Assembly: GCF_019249295.1 (NCBI RefSeq)
Contig: NZ_JAESDH010000002.1
Location: 1-64,000 of the forward strand
Direction of reading: 5' to 3'
Source: Alteromonas antoniana
Lineage (GTDB): Bacteria; Pseudomonadota; Gammaproteobacteria; Enterobacterales; Alteromonadaceae
DNA: 64,000 bases
Shown: positions 34,151-43,959 of the stretch, piece after piece
How positions within the stretch are numbered: the stretch's first letter is position 1
Layout of the letters: each line of letters opens with the position of its first letter
The notes under the pieces: model-generated
What the model was told of the DNA's origin: nothing
Seen by the model: only the letters and a program-made list of their open reading frames with translations
Databases searched by the model: none
Position numbers and translations under genes: made by a program

Positions 34151-34993
34151 GTGTCTTTAACGGTAAATGATGCACTGGCCTGGGCACTGACCCGGCTGAC
34201 CACGCAAGAAGATCCTGCGGTCGATGCCAGAATACTGCTGGCATCGGCGGCAGAACAAAATCTGACCTGGTTATACACCTGGCCCGATAAACCGCTGTCT
34301 GACGAACAATGGGTGAAGTTCCAGCACTTCGTCGAGCGCCGTAGCGAGGGAGAGCCGGTTGCCTATATATTGGGCTATCGGGATTTCTGGAGCCTGACGC
34401 TGCGCACATCACCTTCTACTTTGATCCCCCGGCCTGACACCGAAGTGTTAGTAGAAGCCGCATTATCGCGTTTGCCTCCGGGCAACCAGCGCGTCTGCGA
34501 TTTGGGCACTGGCACCGGCGCGATAGCCCTCGCCATTGCCAGCGAACGTCGCGACTGTGAAGTGATTGGCTGTGATTTGCTTGATGAGGCGGTGACGCTG
34601 GCAACGCGGAACGCATCTGATAATGGCATTACAAATGCCTCTTTTGTGCAGTCTTCGTGGTTTGACAACCTTCACGGTCGCTTCGAAATGATAGTGTCGA
34701 ATCCACCCTATGTAGAGCAGCAAAGTCCGTGGCTACAAGAAGGTGATGTGCGGTTTGAACCCCAGAGTGCGCTGACTTCCGGTGCCGATGGGCTGGATGA
34801 TATCCGGATCATTATTGCGCAGGCGCCAGGGTATTTATCCAATGGTGGCTGGTTGCTGATTGAGCACGGATACACCCAGGGCGACGCTGTGAGAGACCTC
34901 CTGCAACGTCATGGTTTTGCACAAACACAAACCCTTGTGGATCTCGCCGGACTCGACAGAGTGTCGGTTGGACGTCTGCAGACTTGCGAATAA
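34151..34993 (+). CDS. prmC: Release factor glutamine methyltransferase PrmC
   Basis: SAM-dependent N5-glutamine methyltransferase (280 residues) that modifies the GGQ glutamine of RF1 and RF2. An N-terminal helical domain (1-75) precedes a Rossmann domain with motif I VCDLGTGTGAIALAIA (115-130) and the substrate-binding NPPY at 184-187. The start is GTG 34151, right after the prfA stop. PrmC is usually followed by sirB genes and kdsA, but here an HD-GYP regulator intervenes. Confidence 0.97.
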   Translation: MSLTVNDALAWALTRLTTQEDPAVDARILLASAAEQNLTWLYTWPDKPLSDEQWVKFQHFVERRSEGEPVAYILGYRDFWSLTLRTSPSTLIPRPDTEVLVEAALSRLPPGNQRVCDLGTGTGAIALAIASERRDCEVIGCDLLDEAVTLATRNASDNGITNASFVQSSWFDNLHGRFEMIVSNPPYVEQQSPWLQEGDVRFEPQSALTSGADGLDDIRIIIAQAPGYLSNGGWLLIEHGYTQGDAVRDLLQRHGFAQTQTLVDLAGLDRVSVGRLQTCE

Positions 34994-35048
34994 TCCCTTA
35001 TACAGTACTATCACAATTGAGTTAATGCGGTAACAAAGGATCACGCAT

Positions 35049-36599
35049 ATGAATGACGACTTGTTGTTCGCCGACGACGAAGAAGAAGAACCGTCTGAGC
35101 AACTCGGCTCGTGGAAAGTACTGGTTGTCGATGACGAACCGGAAGTCCATGCTGTCACCAAGCTGGCCCTCAGCGATTTTGTACTTAATGGCAAAACGCT
35201 GGACTTCATCAGTGCATACAGTGGAGCAGAAGCGAAAAAGCTGTTTCGCGAGCATACCGATATTGCCGTGGTGTTGCTGGATGTGGTTATGGAGACCGAT
35301 GATGCCGGGCTGAAAGTGGCAGAGTATGTGCGCAATGACCTGGATAACCATTTTACCCGCATTATACTGCGTACCGGCCAACCTGGTCAGGCGCCGGAAA
35401 AAGATGTCATTATCAATTACGACATCAACGACTACAAATCGAAGACCGAGCTGACAGCACAAAAGCTGTTCACTGTGATTATTGCCGCCTTGCGCTCGTA
35501 TCGGGACATCATCGTCATTGAAGAGAACCGCAAAGGTCTGGAGAAGATCATTGATGCCTCGGCAGACATGTTTTCCACTCGCTCCTTAGAGAAATTCATG
35601 CAGGGAATCATCCAGCAGCTGTCTTCCATATTGGGGTGTTCGCAGGATGCCGCTTATATCACGTCAACCGTGGCGATACCCCAGCCCATCAATGAACATG
35701 ATCCTGAGGAGCTCTATGTTTTTGCCGGAAATGGCGAGTATTCCGGTAAAGAGGGGATTCCTCTGCGCGAAGCTGTAACACCCGAAGAATATGAGCTGTG
35801 CCGCAGAGCGCTGCAGGATAAAACCATTGTTTATGCGGAAGATCATGTCGTAGCGTACTGCGACAGTAAGTCACGTAAGGGCTCGCTGTTGTACATGTCT
35901 GGGCTCCCCCGTCGGATTGGTGACACTGACAAGCGATTGGTGAAGTTATTTTCTGACAACGTCCAGATCGCCTTTGAAAATGTATTGATGACCAGTGAAA
36001 TCGAGGCCACGCAGCGGGAAATTATTGAACGGCTTGGAAAGGCAATGGAATGTGACAGTCCGAGCAGTCAGCATATATTGCGCATGGTTAAAATGGCTGA
36101 CCTGTTGGCTGTGGAGCTTGGTCTGACCGAGAGCGAACGAACGTTGCTTCGGCTTGCGGTGCCTTTACACGATGTGGGCAACACGCGCGTGCCTGCGCAG
36201 ATACTGGAAAAGACTGAACCGCTGACGGATGACGAAAAATATGCCATTCGCCAGCATGCAGAGTTTGGTTACCAGATCCTTAAAGATTCAAGCCAGCCAA
36301 CCATTCAACTGGCTGCTACGCTGGCTCGTCAGCATCATGAAAGATGGGATGGCAAAGGCTATCCGGACGGGCTAAAGAAAGATGAAGTTCGTATTGAAAG
36401 TCGCATCGCTACGCTTGTGGATGTATTTGATGCCCTGTACAACAAACGACCGTATAAGTCAGCCTGGCCGATGGAAAAAGTCATCGACACGCTGAAGATA
36501 GAGCGGGGGGGGCATTTCGAGCCGCGTTTGGTGGACATTGTGATTGAGCATATCGATGCGTTTATCGAGATCCAGCGTGCACACCCTGACGAAGAATAA
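35049..36599 (+). CDS. HD-GYP response regulator (REC-DUF3369-HD)
   Basis: A 516-residue response regulator. The receiver domain (about 22-150) has Asp78 as phospho-acceptor (VVLLDVVME). A DUF3369-type GAF-like region follows (about 165-315), then an HD-GYP phosphodiesterase domain (about 320-505) with His374-Asp375, HHERWDGKGYPDG (429-441) and DVFDAL. HD-GYP enzymes degrade cyclic di-GMP. The usual HDxGK is HDVGN here, so a normally conserved lysine is asparagine, and activity may be reduced or altered. AAAGGA precedes the ATG. It lies between prmC and sirB2, where E. coli has no such gene. No kinase is adjacent. Confidence 0.9.
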   Translation: MNDDLLFADDEEEEPSEQLGSWKVLVVDDEPEVHAVTKLALSDFVLNGKTLDFISAYSGAEAKKLFREHTDIAVVLLDVVMETDDAGLKVAEYVRNDLDNHFTRIILRTGQPGQAPEKDVIINYDINDYKSKTELTAQKLFTVIIAALRSYRDIIVIEENRKGLEKIIDASADMFSTRSLEKFMQGIIQQLSSILGCSQDAAYITSTVAIPQPINEHDPEELYVFAGNGEYSGKEGIPLREAVTPEEYELCRRALQDKTIVYAEDHVVAYCDSKSRKGSLLYMSGLPRRIGDTDKRLVKLFSDNVQIAFENVLMTSEIEATQREIIERLGKAMECDSPSSQHILRMVKMADLLAVELGLTESERTLLRLAVPLHDVGNTRVPAQILEKTEPLTDDEKYAIRQHAEFGYQILKDSSQPTIQLAATLARQHHERWDGKGYPDGLKKDEVRIESRIATLVDVFDALYNKRPYKSAWPMEKVIDTLKIERGGHFEPRLVDIVIEHIDAFIEIQRAHPDEE

Positions 36600-36625
36600 A
36601 ACAAAAATACAATAAGGAATTACCG

Positions 36626-37000
36626 ATGTACATGATGGCTAAACACCTGCACCTTACGGCAGTTGCGCTGAGCATTTTGCTCTTCATCCTACGATTTATC
36701 TGGGTTCAGATGGATCCGGCGGCGCTGCAGCGCAAGTGGCTTAAAATCGTCCCGCACGTTATCGATACCATACTCTTAGCCAGTGCAGTGTGGTTGTGTG
36801 TCCTCCTGTCTCAATATCCTTTCGCGCAGGCATGGCTTACCTTCAAACTTATCGGTGTCATTGCTTACATTGTGTTGGGGCTAATCGCGCTGAAAAAGGC
36901 CAAAACCGCCCCGGTGCGCTGGATTACCTTTTTACTGGCGTTGGGTGTGCTGGCGGCAACGGCTAAAGTTGCGATAACCAAACAACCCCTGTTTTTCTGA
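36626..37000 (+). CDS. sirB2: SirB2 family membrane protein
   Basis: A 124-residue protein with four membrane segments (about 5-27, 45-63, 69-88, 97-116) typical of SirB2/YchQ, whose function is poorly defined. Conserved features include KHLHLTAVALSI, HVIDTILLASAV and FKLIGVIAYIVLG. AAGGA precedes the ATG. In E. coli the order is prmC-ychQ-ychA-kdsA; the sirB1 (ychA) homologue is missing here between this gene and kdsA. Confidence 0.88.
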   Translation: MYMMAKHLHLTAVALSILLFILRFIWVQMDPAALQRKWLKIVPHVIDTILLASAVWLCVLLSQYPFAQAWLTFKLIGVIAYIVLGLIALKKAKTAPVRWITFLLALGVLAATAKVAITKQPLFF

Positions 37001-37876
<876 letters not shown>

Positions 37877-37890
37877 CAGGCTGATGGCGG

Positions 37891-37916
37891 ATACTGGCGG
37901 CGAGCACCGCCAGTAT
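37891..37916. terminator. Convergent hairpin after kdsA
   Basis: ATACTGGCGG, loop CGAGCA, CCGCCAGTAT: a perfect 10-bp stem with outer partial pairing. No T-run follows on either strand, so it may terminate poorly or protect 3' ends. It sits between kdsA and the convergent small gene. Confidence 0.5.
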
Positions 37917-37938
37917 TCGTATCAGGTGTGAGAAGGTG

Positions 37939-38220
37939 TTACTCGCTGCGCTCCTTGCGGGCTTCAGTGGCTTTCTTCTCATTCATGGCAAACAAACCTT
38001 TCGCCAGTCTTAGCTGCGATTCTTCTGCCAGCGTGGTGACAGCTTGCTCACGTACCAGGGTTGCCACCTGATTAGCAGGAATAATGTCGTCTAATGAAAT
38101 CGCTTGCTGTGCAGACTTTACCAGCTCAGCAGCAGGCAATTCCTGAGGCTGAACTGCAGCTTGGGTGGCAGCAGTGGCAAATGCCATAACAGAAACACTG
38201 GATAAAAGTAACTTTCTCAT
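37939..38220 (-). CDS. Small periplasmic protein of unknown function
   Basis: A 93-residue exported protein: signal peptide 1-22 (MRKLLLSSVSVMAFATAATQAA), then a helical, polar domain (AAELVKSAQQAISLDDIIPANQVATLVREQAVTTLAEESQLRLAKGLFAMNEKKATEARKERSE). No cysteines and no family recognised. AGGTG lies 6 nt before the ATG. It is divergent from gcvA across a 220-bp AT-rich region, so GcvA could regulate it. Confidence 0.72.
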   Translation of the reverse strand: MRKLLLSSVSVMAFATAATQAAVQPQELPAAELVKSAQQAISLDDIIPANQVATLVREQAVTTLAEESQLRLAKGLFAMNEKKATEARKERSE

Positions 38221-38384
38221 TTTTCACACCTAATATAATTAATTTAAAATTCGTTTCGTATTTGTAAAAACATTTAACAATTCATGGTCTGTAAGTGTAT
38301 GTTTTAAAAACCTGAATTCTTAATGCGTGCAAATAGTAAACACTGTTGATGTGAAAATAAAACGAGTAAAAGTAGGTCACTTGC

Positions 38385-38399
38385 ATTAGAATAACTAAT
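38385..38399. promoter_or_regulatory. GcvA-type LysR binding site
   Basis: ATTAG-AATAA-CTAAT is a perfect interrupted dyad of the T-N11-A type. CTAAT is the conserved element of E. coli GcvA sites. It lies 41 nt upstream of the gcvA start, consistent with autoregulation and possible control of the divergent small gene. Confidence 0.6.
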
Positions 38400-38440
38400 G
38401 AATTTGTCACCGAACTATCACGCTGGGAATGAATGTAAGT

Positions 38441-39340
38441 ATGCATCGCAGATTACCCCCTTTAAATGCCCTGAAAGCCTTTGAAGCCGCTGCTCGCCAC
38501 TTAAGCTTCACCCGCGCAGCGGATGAACTCTTTGTGACGCAGGCGGCGGTCAGCCATCAAATCAAAGCGCTCGAAGATTTCTTATCCATGAAATTATTCA
38601 TCCGTCGCAACCGGACATTACTTCTGACCGAAGAAGGGCAGGCTTATTTTCTTGAGCTAAAGGACATTTTCAAGAATTTGCAGGAAGCTACAGAAAGGTT
38701 GCTGGCAAAAGGCAGCAAGGGGGCGATTACCGTCGCAATGCCGCCCAGTTTTGCCAGTCAGTGGCTGGTACCGCGGATTTCCAAGTTTAGCCTGGAACAA
38801 CCGGATATTGATGTGCGGATCAAAGCCGTCGATTTTGACGAAGGGTTTCTTGATGATGATGTGGATGTGGGGATTTATTATGGCAAAGGACGATGGAGCG
38901 GACTACAGGCCGATAAGCTCCATACCGAGTTTCTGACACCGCTATGTTCTCCTATGCTGTTTAACGGGCCGAAGCCGTTAATGCAGCTTTCTGACTTGCG
39001 CCATCATGTGTTACTTCATGACTCCAGCCGGGCGGCGTGGAAAAACTGGCTGAAACAAGTGGGCGTTGCTGGTGTCAACGTAAATCAGGGGCCAGTGTTC
39101 AGCCATTCGATGCTGGTGCTTCAGGCCGCAGCGCTGGGGCAGGGCATCGCGTTGGGAAACACGATCCTGGCCAGACCGGAGTTAGATGCCGGTCGGTTAA
39201 TTATGCCGTTCGAAGAAAAAGTAGAGAGTCGTGATGCGTTTTATCTGGTTTGTGATGAAGCGCAGGCTGAACTGGGTAAAATAGCCGCTTTCAGAGAATG
39301 GATTTTGAAACTGGTAGAAGAGGAGCAGGATGATGTTTGA
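38441..39340 (+). CDS. gcvA: LysR-type regulator GcvA
   Basis: A 299-residue LysR regulator of the glycine cleavage system. The N-terminus (RLPPLNALKAFEAAARHLSFTRAADELFVTQAAVSHQIKALEDFLSMKLFIRRNRTLLLTEEGQ, about 4-67) follows E. coli GcvA closely. The effector domain is also collinear, ending FYLVCDEAQAELGKIAAFREWIL. The ATG at 38441 aligns with the E. coli start; an ATG four codons earlier has its only purine stretch directly against it. Neighbours (ygdD, rlmM) are those of E. coli gcvA. It overlaps the next gene by 11 bp. Confidence 0.93.
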   Translation: MHRRLPPLNALKAFEAAARHLSFTRAADELFVTQAAVSHQIKALEDFLSMKLFIRRNRTLLLTEEGQAYFLELKDIFKNLQEATERLLAKGSKGAITVAMPPSFASQWLVPRISKFSLEQPDIDVRIKAVDFDEGFLDDDVDVGIYYGKGRWSGLQADKLHTEFLTPLCSPMLFNGPKPLMQLSDLRHHVLLHDSSRAAWKNWLKQVGVAGVNVNQGPVFSHSMLVLQAAALGQGIALGNTILARPELDAGRLIMPFEEKVESRDAFYLVCDEAQAELGKIAAFREWILKLVEEEQDDV

Positions 39341-39965
39341 TACCGACGTGATTGAGTCCGACGCACCGGTAGCCAGATTGATACTGGGTCACGGTGCAGG
39401 TGCAGGAAAGCAATCTGACTTCATGCAGGACGTGGCCCGCCGTTTATCCGCCGTGCACATTGAAGTTGTGTTGTTCGACTTTCCCTATATGCAGACTATC
39501 ACAGAGACGGGCAAACGGCGCCCGCCAGATAAAGCCGATAAATTGCAGTCTCACTTTAAAGCGCTGAAGCAACATATCGATGACACCCGCAGCGCATTGC
39601 CGACGTTTATCGGCGGTAAGTCGATGGGCGGACGTATGGCAACGCTTATCGCCGATGAGCTCGACATTAACGGCGTGGTGGTCTTTGGCTATCCCTTTCA
39701 CCCGCCGGGTAAACCAGAGAAAACCCGCACTGACCATCTCGGAGCTATTACCACGCCTGTTTGTATCATTCAGGGGGAGCGTGACACCTTTGGCACGAGA
39801 GCGGATATTCAGGGCTATGACCTTGGTGTACAGGTGAAGTGCCATTTTCTGGAAGACGGCGATCACAGTCTGAAACCACGTAAAAAAAGTGGTTTTACTC
39901 ACGAGCATCATATTGAGCAAGCCTGTAACATTGCGCAGGCATTTATTAAAAAGCGGAGTCATTAA
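39330..39965 (+). CDS. Tex30/KANL3-like alpha/beta hydrolase
   Basis: A 211-residue alpha/beta hydrolase of the Tex30/KANL3 group. The nucleophile elbow is GGKSMGG with Ser98, the acid is Asp152 (IQGERDTFG) and the base His179 (EDGDHSLKP); the oxyanion region is LGHGAGAGK. The substrate is unknown. It is inserted between gcvA and ygdD, with AGGAG ahead of the start, an 11-bp overlap with gcvA and a one-base overlap with ygdD, so all four genes are probably one transcript. Confidence 0.85.
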   Translation: MMFDTDVIESDAPVARLILGHGAGAGKQSDFMQDVARRLSAVHIEVVLFDFPYMQTITETGKRRPPDKADKLQSHFKALKQHIDDTRSALPTFIGGKSMGGRMATLIADELDINGVVVFGYPFHPPGKPEKTRTDHLGAITTPVCIIQGERDTFGTRADIQGYDLGVQVKCHFLEDGDHSLKPRKKSGFTHEHHIEQACNIAQAFIKKRSH

Positions 39966-40354
39966 TGCAAACTGTGGTTGTAGTAGCGGCGTTCAGCGCG
40001 CTAACTGCTGTTATGCTTGGTGCATTTGGGGCGCACGGCCTCAAAGGCGTATTGTCAGCCAGCGAACTGAATACCTTTGATATTGCAGTGCGCTATCAGA
40101 TGTATCACGGGCTGGCGATGCTGGTGTTACCTGCCTTGACCAGCGTGGTCGCAAGGCCCTGGTTGCGGCGCGTTGCTATTGCGTTTGGTGTTGGCATTGT
40201 GCTGTTCAGTGGCAGCCTGTATTTACTGGTTTTCACCGGCAATAAGTGGTTCGGCCCGGTTACCCCTATGGGGGGCGTCGCTTTCATGGTGGGGTGGGTT
40301 TTATTATTAGTCGGGGCCGCCAGACATACCGGCGCAGGTGTTCACCATGACTGA
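39965..40354 (+). CDS. ygdD: DUF423 membrane protein YgdD
   Basis: A 129-residue DUF423 protein with four membrane segments. Family features are MLGAFGAHGLKGVLSASELNTFDIAVRYQMYHGLAMLV (about 18-55) and GNKWFGPVTPMGGVAFMVGWVLLL (about 97-120). The function is unknown. As in E. coli it lies between gcvA and rlmM, overlapping rlmM by 8 bp. Confidence 0.92.
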   Translation: MQTVVVVAAFSALTAVMLGAFGAHGLKGVLSASELNTFDIAVRYQMYHGLAMLVLPALTSVVARPWLRRVAIAFGVGIVLFSGSLYLLVFTGNKWFGPVTPMGGVAFMVGWVLLLVGAARHTGAGVHHD

Positions 40355-41426
40355 GTTACTGGCATACTGCCGCGCAGGTTATGAGAATGACACCGCTGCT
40401 GAGCTTACCGCTGCTACAGCACAACGAGGGGTTTATGGCTATCCGATGTTGCAGTCTGATTCCGGCTACGTCAGCTTTCCGCTCTTCCAGCAAGAGGATC
40501 TTCACAAACTGGCCAGTACGCTGGTGGTTGCAGATACAATATTTCCCCGCCAGTTAATTGCCGTCACGCAAACCCATGACGCGTTGGATAAGCAGGATCG
40601 TATCACGCCTATTCTGGAAACCGTGCGCGATATAAAAGAAACCATCGGGATGTCAGGCAATGTGCTGGTAGAATATGCCGATACAGAGGATGGCAAACAG
40701 CTGGCAAAGTTTTGTCGTAAATTTGTGGTGCCGTTACGCCAGTCGCTTCGCGGCGCCGGCCTTCTGACTAAGAAAGAATCGGATAACAAACCGTTTATCC
40801 ACGTATTTTTCACGAACTTCGATACCTGCAAAATTGGCTACAGCCTGCCGCAAAGCCGAAACCCCGCACCAATGGGCATTCACCGCTTAAAATTTCCGAC
40901 TGACGCACCGAGCCGCTCGACACTTAAACTGGAAGAAGCCATTGTGACGATGCTGGATGCGCATCAGCGCGAACAGGTGCTGCGTGCAGGGGGACGCGCC
41001 GTGGATCTTGGCGCATGCCCGGGAGGCTGGACGTATCAGCTGGTGCAGCGGGAGATGTACGTAGAGGCAGTAGATAACGGGTTAATCGCTGATAGTTTAA
41101 TGAAAACAGGACAGGTGGCGCATTTTGCCGAGGATGGATTTACCTATCGTCCTGAGTATGGCCGGGTAGACTTACTGGTTTGTGATATGATTGAGCAACC
41201 TGACCGGGTTGCCCGGCTAATGGGCGACTGGCTGGTAAAGCAGCTTGCCGACCACGCGATATTCAATTTGAAATTGCCGATGAAAAAAAGGTACGACACG
41301 GTTGTCGATGCGCTCACATTATTAACGCAAAGAATGACACAGGCGAAAATTGCATTTAACCTTCGGGCCAGACACCTGTATCATGACCGCGATGAAATTA
41401 CCGTTACGGTAGTTCGACACGAATAG
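40347..41426 (+). CDS. rlmM: 23S rRNA C2498 2'-O-ribose methyltransferase RlmM
   Basis: A 359-residue methyltransferase that modifies C2498 of 23S rRNA. An N-terminal THUMP-like region (about 1-190) precedes an RrmJ-like Rossmann domain with DLGACPGGWTYQLVQR (about 222-237), then VDLLVCDMIEQPDRVARLM (acidic motif) and HAIFNLKLPMKKRYD (catalytic lysine). The ATG at 40347 is the family start; an upstream GTG would add three residues. Conserved synteny with gcvA-ygdD. Confidence 0.95.
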   Translation: MTELLAYCRAGYENDTAAELTAATAQRGVYGYPMLQSDSGYVSFPLFQQEDLHKLASTLVVADTIFPRQLIAVTQTHDALDKQDRITPILETVRDIKETIGMSGNVLVEYADTEDGKQLAKFCRKFVVPLRQSLRGAGLLTKKESDNKPFIHVFFTNFDTCKIGYSLPQSRNPAPMGIHRLKFPTDAPSRSTLKLEEAIVTMLDAHQREQVLRAGGRAVDLGACPGGWTYQLVQREMYVEAVDNGLIADSLMKTGQVAHFAEDGFTYRPEYGRVDLLVCDMIEQPDRVARLMGDWLVKQLADHAIFNLKLPMKKRYDTVVDALTLLTQRMTQAKIAFNLRARHLYHDRDEITVTVVRHE

Positions 41427-41582
41427 GTCATTCTCCCTATCAGACAACCCGATTTAAGAATATCTTCTTCGAATCGCTCAAGTTGTTGAAATAAAAGAAT
41501 TATATTGAAATGTGGCGCGGATCCGCTGGATAAGTTTTATTCTTTCTGCGGAAAAAGGTGTAAATCTGGTACTAAGATCCTT

Positions 41583-41588
41583 TATAAT
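41583..41588 (+). promoter_or_regulatory. Predicted -10 of the second EF-G gene
   Basis: A consensus TATAAT lies 39 nt before the EF-G start, in a 201-bp leader region, followed by CCCGCCG (GC-rich discriminator). The -35 is poor (TGTAAA-like). Confidence 0.45.
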
Positions 41589-41627
41589 CCCGCCGTTTTT
41601 TTACTCTGAACCAACGAAAGTGAACTA

Positions 41628-43712
41628 ATGGCAGACTTATCTCTTTACAGAAACATTGGTATTTTCGCGCACGTAGATGCGGGGAAAACAACCACGACAG
41701 AACGTATTTTGAAACTTACCGGTAAAATCCACAAAACCGGTGAAGTACATGATGGTGAGTCAACAACTGACTTCATGGAGCAGGAAGCGGAGCGTGGTAT
41801 TACCATCCAGTCAGCTGCTGTAACCTGTGAGTGGAAAAATCACCGTTTTAACGTAATTGACACTCCCGGACACGTTGACTTCACCGTTGAAGTATACCGT
41901 TCACTGAAAGTACTGGACGGTGGTATCGGTGTATTCTGTGGTTCTGGTGGTGTTGAGCCGCAGTCAGAAACTAACTGGCGCTATGCTAACGAATCAGAAG
42001 TATCTCGTATTATCTTCGTGAACAAGCTGGACCGTATGGGTGCAGACTTCTACCGTGTTGTCGGTCAGGTTAAGAAAGTACTGGGCGCGACGCCACTGGT
42101 AATGACCCTTCCAATCGGTATTGAAGATGATTTCGTGGGTGTTGTAGATGTACTTGAGAAGAAAGCGTACGTCTGGGACGACACAGGACTTCCTGAAAAC
42201 TACGAAGTTAAAGACGTACCTGCTGACATGGTAGACAAAGTTAATGAATACCATGAAATGCTGGTTGAGACTGCGGTTGAGCAGGACGACGACCTGATGA
42301 TGGCTTACATGGACGGCGAAGAGCCTTCTATTGAAGACCTCAAACGTTGTATCCGCAAAGGTACACGTGACCTGGCATTTTTCCCAACATTCTGTGGTTC
42401 TGCGTTTAAGAACAAAGGTGTTCAACTGGTATTGGACGCTGTTGTTGACTACTTGCCTTCGCCTACAGAAGTTGACCCTCAGCCTCTGACAGACGAAGAA
42501 GGTAACGAAACTGGCGAGCACGCTATCGTTTCTGCAGACGAGCCTTTACGCGCTCTGGCATTTAAGATCATGGACGACCGTTTTGGTGCACTGACTTTCG
42601 TACGTATTTACTCTGGTAAATTGAAGAAAGGTGACACCATTCTTAACTCTGCGACAGGTAAAACTGAGCGCGTTGGCCGTATGGTTGAAATGCAGGCAGA
42701 TGAGCGTAACGAATTAAGCTCTGCACAAGCTGGTGACATCATCGCGATTGTAGGTATGAAGAATGTTCAGACTGGTCACACACTGTGTGATCCTAAACAT
42801 CCTTGTACCCTTGAAGCGATGGTATTCCCTGAGCCGGTAATCTCGATTGCTGTTGCACCTAAAGATAAAGGTGGTTCAGAGAAGATGGGTATCGCTATCG
42901 GTAAAATGGTTGCAGAAGATCCTTCTTTCCGCGTTGAAACAGATGAAGATTCTGGCGAAACCATCCTTAAAGGTATGGGTGAGCTTCACCTGGATATCAA
43001 AGTTGACATCCTTAAGCGTACCTACGGTGTTGAACTGGTTGTAGGTCAGCCTCAGGTTGCTTACCGTGAAACTATCACGCAGCAAGTTGAAGACAGCTAC
43101 ACGCACAAGAAGCAGTCTGGTGGTTCTGGTCAGTTCGGTAAGATTGATTACCGCATCAAGCCAGGCGAGCAGAATTCAGGTTTCACGTTCACCTCTTCTG
43201 TTGTTGGTGGTAACGTACCAAAAGAATTCTTCCCGGCCATCGAAAAAGGCTTCAAGGGCATGATGGAAGAAGGTCCGGTTGCAGGCTTCCCTGTACTGGA
43301 CGTGGAAGTTGAACTGTTCGATGGTGCATTCCACGCTGTTGACTCATCAGCTATCGCGTTCGAAATTGCAGCGAAAGGCGCATTCCGTCAGTCTATGCCT
43401 AAAGCTGGTCCTCAATTACTTGAGCCAGTGATGAAAGTTGACGTGTTCACTCCTGAAGATCACGTTGGTGATGTAATCGGTGACCTTAACCGTCGTCGCG
43501 GCATGATCAAAGATCAGGAAGCTGGCGCAACAGGCGTGCGTATTAAAGCTGACGTACCTCTGTCAGAGATGTTTGGTTACATCGGTCACCTGCGTACGAT
43601 GACATCAGGTCGTGGTCAGTTCTCTATGGAGTTCAGCCACTACTCAGCATGTCCTCAGAACGTTGCTGATAAAGTAATCGAAGAAGTAAAAGCACGTAAA
43701 GAAAAGAAATAA
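41628..43712 (+). CDS. fusA2: Elongation factor G, second copy (EF-G2)
   Basis: A 694-residue translational GTPase. G1 is [15 protein letters not shown] (14-28), G2 [11 protein letters not shown]3 DTPGHVDFT and G4 [10 protein letters not shown]; domains II-V are complete ([30 protein letters not shown]). It matches the second EF-G of Vibrio (fusA-2), which lies outside the str operon, more than canonical FusA. It stands alone without rpsL, rpsG or tuf. Codon choice is strongly biased to GGT, CGT, CTG and AAC, consistent with high expression. Possible roles are elongation, ribosome recycling or stress-adapted translocation. A good terminator follows. Confidence 0.93.
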   Translation: MADLSLYRNIGIFAHVDAGKTTTTERILKLTGKIHKTGEVHDGESTTDFMEQEAERGITIQSAAVTCEWKNHRFNVIDTPGHVDFTVEVYRSLKVLDGGIGVFCGSGGVEPQSETNWRYANESEVSRIIFVNKLDRMGADFYRVVGQVKKVLGATPLVMTLPIGIEDDFVGVVDVLEKKAYVWDDTGLPENYEVKDVPADMVDKVNEYHEMLVETAVEQDDDLMMAYMDGEEPSIEDLKRCIRKGTRDLAFFPTFCGSAFKNKGVQLVLDAVVDYLPSPTEVDPQPLTDEEGNETGEHAIVSADEPLRALAFKIMDDRFGALTFVRIYSGKLKKGDTILNSATGKTERVGRMVEMQADERNELSSAQAGDIIAIVGMKNVQTGHTLCDPKHPCTLEAMVFPEPVISIAVAPKDKGGSEKMGIAIGKMVAEDPSFRVETDEDSGETILKGMGELHLDIKVDILKRTYGVELVVGQPQVAYRETITQQVEDSYTHKKQSGGSGQFGKIDYRIKPGEQNSGFTFTSSVVGGNVPKEFFPAIEKGFKGMMEEGPVAGFPVLDVEVELFDGAFHAVDSSAIAFEIAAKGAFRQSMPKAGPQLLEPVMKVDVFTPEDHVGDVIGDLNRRRGMIKDQEAGATGVRIKADVPLSEMFGYIGHLRTMTSGRGQFSMEFSHYSACPQNVADKVIEEVKARKEKK

Positions 43713-43731
43713 GCTTTTCTTAAGTGATTCA

Positions 43732-43758
43732 AAAGCCCGCATCATGCGGGCTTTTTTG
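43732..43758 (+). terminator. Terminator of EF-G2 gene
   Basis: AAAAGCCCGCA TCA TGCGGGCTTTTTT, 20 nt after the stop. Confidence 0.92.
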
Positions 43759-43959
43759 TGCGTGTTTGTCACAAAGCACTGGGGACGCAGTAATGTCCTC
43801 AGAACCAGTGAGCATCTGATGGGCATGCTAATTCATATTATCTTTTGATCCTGAAATACGTGTCTTCCTACAGCAACGCTCTCAGACAAACTAGTGTAAA
43901 GCGACATGCACTTACCTTATCCGCTGTATGGCGTCTATTAGCAAATCATTCGCTTTTCA

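Noticed and set aside
38221-38440. Possible GcvB small RNA gene divergent from gcvA
   Set aside because: No rho-independent terminator or GcvB-like GU-rich segment was seen, and the region is occupied by the leader of a small exported protein gene.
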